From Natronoglomus mannanivorans (GTDB taxonomy: Archaea; Halobacteriota; Halobacteria; Halobacteriales; Natrialbaceae), in the NCBI GenBank assembly GCA_025517485.1, contig JAOPKB010000006.1, positions 1 to 64,000 of the forward strand: a stretch of DNA of 64,000 bases, read 5' to 3'. Positions 60,083 to 64,000 of the stretch are shown piece after piece. The notes under the pieces are model-generated. The model had not been told where the DNA came from, ran no database searches, and saw nothing but the letters and a program-made list of their open reading frames with translations. Position 1 is the first letter of the stretch, and every line of letters starts with the position of its first letter. A program made the translations under genes and the position numbers.

Positions 60083-60655
60083 ATGGCTCAGAACGACCTT
60101 CCCGCCCGGGAATCCGAGACGTCCGTCGAGACCATCGCAGCCCGACTCGAGGCAACCGACGCAGTTCCCGTCGCCAACGTGATCCTCGAGACGAGCGACG
60201 ACGACATCGTTCGGCAGTGCGGTCGCTCGGCGACCGCCCTCGCAGCAGTTCGTATCGCCTGGCGGCGGACGCAACGCGGCGAGATCGACCGCGAGGACGC
60301 CTGCAGCCGACTCGCCGGCGACGTCGAGCTGGACCTGGCGACCGTCGCCCACGCGGAGGCGATGCTCGAGTACAGCATCTGCTCGCCGGCACCGGACGAG
60401 GAGATCAGGGCTCTCCGTCGCGCCATCGTCGCGGGTCACGAGATCCTGGCTGCGATCGAGAACGATCGCGCCAACGGCCCCCGGCTGTCGGGGTCGGTCT
60501 TCGCCGACGTCGATCCGTCGCTGGCCGCACTCGCAACCCTGCCTCTCGACCGGATCGACGAAGCGGAACTTCGGGCGCACCTGCAGCGACTGGAGGCGGA
60601 CCTCGAGATGGCTCGGCTGGGCGTCGAGCTGTACGCGGCGGTTCACGAGGAGTGA
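60083..60655 (+). CDS. Conserved-looking helical protein, unknown
   Basis: A 190-residue acidic, mostly helical protein without membrane segments. Starts MAQNDLPARESETSVE. It has two Cys (in RQCGRSATALAAVR and LEYSICSPAPDEE) and a C-terminal helical segment LRAHLQRLEADLEMARLGVE. I do not recognise the family. The ATG at 60083 has a TATA-like gataatt about 27 bp upstream. Composition and codon pattern support a real gene. Confidence 0.72.
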   Translation: MAQNDLPARESETSVETIAARLEATDAVPVANVILETSDDDIVRQCGRSATALAAVRIAWRRTQRGEIDREDACSRLAGDVELDLATVAHAEAMLEYSICSPAPDEEIRALRRAIVAGHEILAAIENDRANGPRLSGSVFADVDPSLAALATLPLDRIDEAELRAHLQRLEADLEMARLGVELYAAVHEE

Positions 60656-60718
60656 GGTTCCGCCATTGCTTGTCGAAACGTCCGCGAAGGAAGAGTGAGG
60701 CTCGCTCGTGGTCGATCG

Positions 60719-61504
60719 TTACGACCCGTCGGAATCACCGTAGCGCAACTTGTGTGCGAACGCCCGACAGGCGTTCTCCCCCTGCTCGGTCAACTCGACC
60801 AGGTGGCGCCGGCCGACCTTCCGTTCGGTCACGTAGCCGTCCCGCTCGAGCGGTTCGATGATCTTAGTTCGCAGTACCCTGAACTTCCCCTTCTCGGTCG
60901 TGTTCGGTCGATCCGCGAGAAAGGAGAGTCCCTCCGATTCGGCGTACGCGATGAGGTCTTTCTTCTTCGGGTCGGTCGTCCGGAACCGCTCGTCGTGTTC
61001 GACCGGGTCCGCGAGAAACGTCATGATCGCGATCTGATCCCGGGTGGGTGACTCGATCGGATACGAGGGCAGTTCGACGGTCTCCTCGACGCCCGCCGAG
61101 ACCGGCTCCGCCGATCCCTCGACGGTGTAGGACTCGGGTTCGACGTAGTACGGCGTCGCGTCCGTTGCCACGTCCATACACGCCATCGTCGCGCCGATCG
61201 CCGCCGTCGTCCCGGCGCCGGAGACGTTGACGCGAACGTCGTCGCCGGCGTGTTTCGCTGCGAGCGTCGTCACCTCGCCGAGGACGGCGTACACGTCCGC
61301 GAGATCACACGGCTTGGTTTCGACGCGTCGGGCGGTCGACTCGAGTCCGGCCAGTAACTCCTCGTGGTAGTCGGCGCTCGATACCATGTGACCGTCGTCC
61401 GTCAGGAGATAGACGAGGTCCGCCCGCTGGTTCCTGATCGGCTCGAGGATCCGATCGAACTCGTAGCCGAGCGGGACGATGTGAACGCGCTGTACGACAT
61501 CCAT
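60719..61504 (-). CDS. CARF-like/winged-helix regulator (HFX_2341 type)
   Basis: A 261-residue two-domain protein. The N-terminal Rossmann-like part (about 1-140) starts VQRVHIVPLGYEFDRILEPI, with VNVSGAGTTAAIG as a nucleotide- or ligand-binding loop; this resembles the CARF domain of Csa3-type regulators. The C-terminal part (about 155-255) is a winged helix with LRTKIIEPLERDGYVTERKVGRRHLVELTEQG. Such proteins are found in many haloarchaea without CRISPR genes nearby, as here. It probably senses a small molecule (for cousins, a cyclic oligoadenylate) and regulates transcription. A TATA-like gattattc lies about 28 bp before the ATG at 61504. Confidence 0.78.
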   Translation of the reverse strand: MDVVQRVHIVPLGYEFDRILEPIRNQRADLVYLLTDDGHMVSSADYHEELLAGLESTARRVETKPCDLADVYAVLGEVTTLAAKHAGDDVRVNVSGAGTTAAIGATMACMDVATDATPYYVEPESYTVEGSAEPVSAGVEETVELPSYPIESPTRDQIAIMTFLADPVEHDERFRTTDPKKKDLIAYAESEGLSFLADRPNTTEKGKFRVLRTKIIEPLERDGYVTERKVGRRHLVELTEQGENACRAFAHKLRYGDSDGS

Positions 61505-62568
61505 ATCCGAACACTCGTTGGATAGTGAATAATCCCTCCGGTTGGCGAACCGACAGGCTGGCAGTGTCTCGAGAGCGGTCGTGTCCGCATACGAGACTGT
61601 CTGACTTCCTCCGACGACGTGACACGGGCGTCGATGTAGCGTCGCCTTCTGTACGTGGTTGCATCCCTCTATCCAGTCTCTGGTACTCTGCAACCGCGAA
61701 CGACTCGAGCGTGGGTGTTCGTTCCCGGAGTTTAGTCTGGACGTCCTCGAGTGAGGTGCCGATCCCGTGGTTATATATTAGTACCTTTATCTATGCGTAT
61801 ACTGATAGTTATGGCTATGTATCTCTTGAAATATATTTAGGGTCCCATCGGTTCACCGTCGTTCGTTTCTGCACTCGCGATTCTCCTGCCGACGAGCGTC
61901 GTTCATTCGTTTCTCGTTTCGTTCTTGGAACGACGCTCCAAACGGACAGTTATCCGGCCAATTCAACCGTTCTATGTCTACCCCGATTCTGGATTCGAGA
62001 GGCGTATTGTCGGTCCGGTGTCCGCTCGAGGCTGACAAGCGCCGTATCGGACGTGGGATGACCTGGACGTCGGTCGACGCCCGGCTGTCGATCAGTGTGA
62101 CTCCCGCTACGAATCACTGGCTGCAGTCGCTTGACGAACCTCACAGAAATAGAAACAGTATTCGAAATAGAGTATTTGGAAAGAGATACTGAATACTGTG
62201 TTTCATCATCAGTCACGGTATTGCGACTCGATGATGGTCCGGAGAAACCAGTACGATTCGATTGTCCGTTTCTTCCCGGCACCTGTTCCTATCACATACA
62301 TAGGCTTGTAATACATACGCCCCGTCCGGTTCGAATGCAATTTGGCTCGCGCCACGTTCCCCCTTCTCTCTGTTCGACCCGCTTCTCGCGTTCCCTCGTG
62401 GGGAACAGAACGTCTCGAGCAGTCACACTGTCGCGCTCGTCACGAATCCTAGGTCGCGAACGACGACTCGAGTCGAAGTCGCTGATTTCGGCGTCGTATC
62501 GGCCGCTTCCACCAGATATCGGTACCGAAACCGAAGCCGTAATAGTGATGGATAAACAACTAATACCC
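61505..62568. other. Long intergenic stretch, nothing convincing
   Basis: Contains A/T-rich segments near 61770-61840 and 62150-62200. An open frame runs in phase into the next gene from 62131, but its translation is Ser/Arg-rich after the first 30 codons and is not part of the F420 reductase fold. No RNA gene recognised. Confidence 0.5.
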
Positions 62569-63237
62569 ATGCGAATTGCACTCGTCGGCGGTACCGGAGA
62601 GCTAGGCGAAGGGCTCGCGCTCCGACTCGGACGAGACACTGGTTTCGAACTGACGATCGGCTCGAGAGACCAGCGGAAGGCGAGCGAGTGCGCAGAAGCC
62701 TATCGTCGAGAACTTCGCCGACACGACGTCGACCGCCGGATGGATGCCGCGACGAACGAGTCCGCCGCCGCCGAGGCGACGGTCGTCGTGCTGTCGGTGC
62801 CGCCGTACTACGTGACCGAGACGGTCGAGGCGATCGAGCCGGCGCTGGATTCGGAGACCGTGCTGGTCAGCCCGGCCGTGGGGATGTCCGGTCACGACGA
62901 CGGCGTCAGATACAACCCGCCGCCGGCCGGGAGCGTCACCGAACTGGTCGTCGAGACGGCACCCGATGACGTTCCGGTCGTGGGGGCGTTTGCGAACGTT
63001 CCGGGCGCACGGATCGCGAATCTCGACGAGCGGATCGAGATCGACACGCCGGTCGTCGGCGACTCGAGCGCTGCGAAGGAGGTCGTTATCGACGTCGTCT
63101 CCGAACTGGACGGGATTCGCGCCGTCGACGCGGGGCCGCTCTCGAACGCGGCCGCGGTGGAAGCGATCACCCCGTTTCTCATCACGCTCGCCCAGCAGAA
63201 CGAGGGATTCGTCGATCTCGGCGTCAAGTTCGTCTGA
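62569..63237 (+). CDS. npdG: NADPH-dependent F420 reductase
   Basis: A 222-residue enzyme that transfers hydride between NADPH and coenzyme F420, linking the two redox pools. It begins with the Rossmann motif MRIALVGGTGELGEGLALRL and a following IGSRDQRKA that reads the NADPH phosphate. VVLSVPPYYVTETVEAI and PLSNAAAVEAITPFLI are typical of the family. The ATG at 62569 starts the protein at the first beta-strand, as in homologues; an in-frame ATG seven codons earlier (62548) is possible. Confidence 0.9.
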   Translation: MRIALVGGTGELGEGLALRLGRDTGFELTIGSRDQRKASECAEAYRRELRRHDVDRRMDAATNESAAAEATVVVLSVPPYYVTETVEAIEPALDSETVLVSPAVGMSGHDDGVRYNPPPAGSVTELVVETAPDDVPVVGAFANVPGARIANLDERIEIDTPVVGDSSAAKEVVIDVVSELDGIRAVDAGPLSNAAAVEAITPFLITLAQQNEGFVDLGVKFV

Positions 63238-63311
63238 CGTGTGGCTCCACTCTACCGGAGCGTTGCGTTGGGACCCAAATATTGATCAGTGAGACCGTCC
63301 CCCTAGCGAGT

Positions 63312-64000
63312 ATGTTCGAGTTCGAGTTCGAAATCGAAGCGCAGACGCCAGCGACACGACCACCCGACTGGGCCAACACGCAGCGGGCGCTGTTCGACCT
63401 GTTCGCGGACGCTGTCGACCGGTTCGTCGCGGAGTACGTCGGCGCGGACGGCGAACCGCTCTGGCCGCCCGCGGACCACGTCGGGGTCGACGGCTTCGAC
63501 GACGTCGTGGAGGGATTTTACAACTGGCCGCTGGTGTACGCGATGGGTGGCGACGAGCGACTCCTTGAGCACGCACGCGAGGTCTACGAGGGGGCGCTTC
63601 GGCGGGGAAGCGAGACCGAGACGCCGTTCGGTCATTCGATGGTCGTCGACGAGTTCGAGCAGTGTCGTGACTGGTTCCACCTGGGCGAGGGTAACCTCTA
63701 CACCTACAACATGGGTCTGGCCGCGCCGGAGGACGAGACCGTCCTCGAGCGCGCGGAGAGATTCGCCGGTCTGTACGTCGACGACGAGACCGGCAACTAC
63801 GACGTCGAGAAGCGCCTCGTTCGCGGGCCGATGAGTGGAAGCATGGGCCCCGACTTCTGTGACTTCTCGGCCTACGAGCACCACCCCTACGGCGCCGACT
63901 ACCGCTGGGCGCGCCACGGCCTCCCCTGGCGAGACCTCGAGTTCGAGGAGGCCGCCGACCTGCTCGACTCGGAGAACGAGAATCGGCTGTTCGAGGTGCT
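63312..64000 (+). CDS. Unrecognised acidic protein, C-terminus beyond the window
   Basis: Open from the ATG at 63312 to the end of the window (at least 229 residues), so the 3' end is missing. Strongly acidic and rich in Trp, Tyr and His. Starts MFEFEFEIEAQTPATRPPDW; the repeating pattern of helices (YNWPLVYAMGGDERLLEHA, WFHLGEGNLYTYNMGLA, FSAYEHHPYGADYRWARHG) recalls (alpha/alpha)6-barrel carbohydrate-active enzymes, without a motif that proves it. A TATA-like caaatattg lies about 32 bp upstream. Confidence 0.7.
   Translation, partial: MFEFEFEIEAQTPATRPPDWANTQRALFDLFADAVDRFVAEYVGADGEPLWPPADHVGVDGFDDVVEGFYNWPLVYAMGGDERLLEHAREVYEGALRRGSETETPFGHSMVVDEFEQCRDWFHLGEGNLYTYNMGLAAPEDETVLERAERFAGLYVDDETGNYDVEKRLVRGPMSGSMGPDFCDFSAYEHHPYGADYRWARHGLPWRDLEFEEAADLLDSENENRLFEV

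Noticed and set aside
62131-62568. N-terminal extension of the F420 reductase frame
   Set aside because: Homologues start at the first Rossmann strand (62569). The upstream translation is Ser/Arg-rich without structure, and A/T-rich promoter-like DNA lies within it.
1-64000. CRISPR arrays, tRNA and rRNA genes
   Set aside because: No regularly spaced repeats, no cloverleaf with a T-loop GTTCRANNC and acceptor stem, and no conserved rRNA segments were seen by eye. A covariance-model scan would be decisive for tRNA and small RNAs.

Overview
The window looks like chromosome or megaplasmid DNA of a haloarchaeon, most likely a Natrialbaceae-type organism; the exact taxon is inference. Proteins are strongly acidic (Asp/Glu-rich) and the DNA is GC-rich. 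Many genes have a TATA-like box about 27 bp before the ATG, as expected for leaderless archaeal transcripts. Exported proteins carry twin-arginine (Tat) signals, often with a lipobox. I saw no rRNA, tRNA or CRISPR array.

Region 1 (1-24.2 kb) is a plant-polysaccharide locus centred on L-arabinose-containing glycans. It encodes a GH51 arabinofuranosidase, two paralogous GH2 enzymes with an extra C-terminal domain, an IclR regulator, and a Tat lipoprotein GH43 arabinanase. A full sugar ABC importer follows (lipoprotein binding protein, two permeases, a DUF624/YesL-like membrane protein, ATPase). Two near-identical GMC oxidoreductases flank a Tat-exported gluconate-dehydrogenase subunit-3-like protein, and a GH127 beta-L-arabinofuranosidase ends the locus. 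The likely flow is extracellular trimming by GH43, import by the ABC system, and cytoplasmic hydrolysis by GH51, GH2 and GH127, with surface sugar oxidation by the GMC complex.

Region 2 (24.2-42.5 kb) is mixed: a small membrane protein, a PAS/GAF histidine kinase, an SDR, a canonical cytochrome P450, a DUF234 AAA+ ATPase with a 29-bp palindrome in its promoter region, an AAC(3)-like acetyltransferase, a small HTH protein, an iron-type alcohol dehydrogenase, a YcgG-like/isochorismatase-like pair, an ACR3-like permease, a four-Cys small protein coupled to a BKACE-type enzyme, and a Tat gamma-glutamyltransferase.

Region 3 (42.6-51.2 kb) is the most interesting part. It holds a second P450 lacking the usual acid of the acid-alcohol pair and a Tat-exported protein with the DxDDTA motif and QW repeats of squalene-hopene-type (class II) terpene cyclases. 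Next come a divergent UbiA prenyltransferase, an RND/MMPL transporter resembling hopanoid transporters, and two small membrane proteins. I propose a terpenoid or polar-lipid pathway whose cyclisation step is outside the cytoplasm.

Region 4 (51.3-64 kb) has a second multi-PAS histidine kinase, an IS200/IS605-type element (tnpB intact, tnpA broken by a hairpin-forming insert), an MFS transporter, a MhqO/MhqD-like quinone-detoxification pair, an uncharacterised protein, a CARF-like/winged-helix regulator, an NADPH:F420 oxidoreductase, and an unrecognised gene running off the end.

A recurring hidden feature is very short ORFs placed where a leaderless transcript would start, whose stop codons overlap or abut the start of the next gene (near 1.0, 10.9, 47.3, 50.5 and 58.2 kb).
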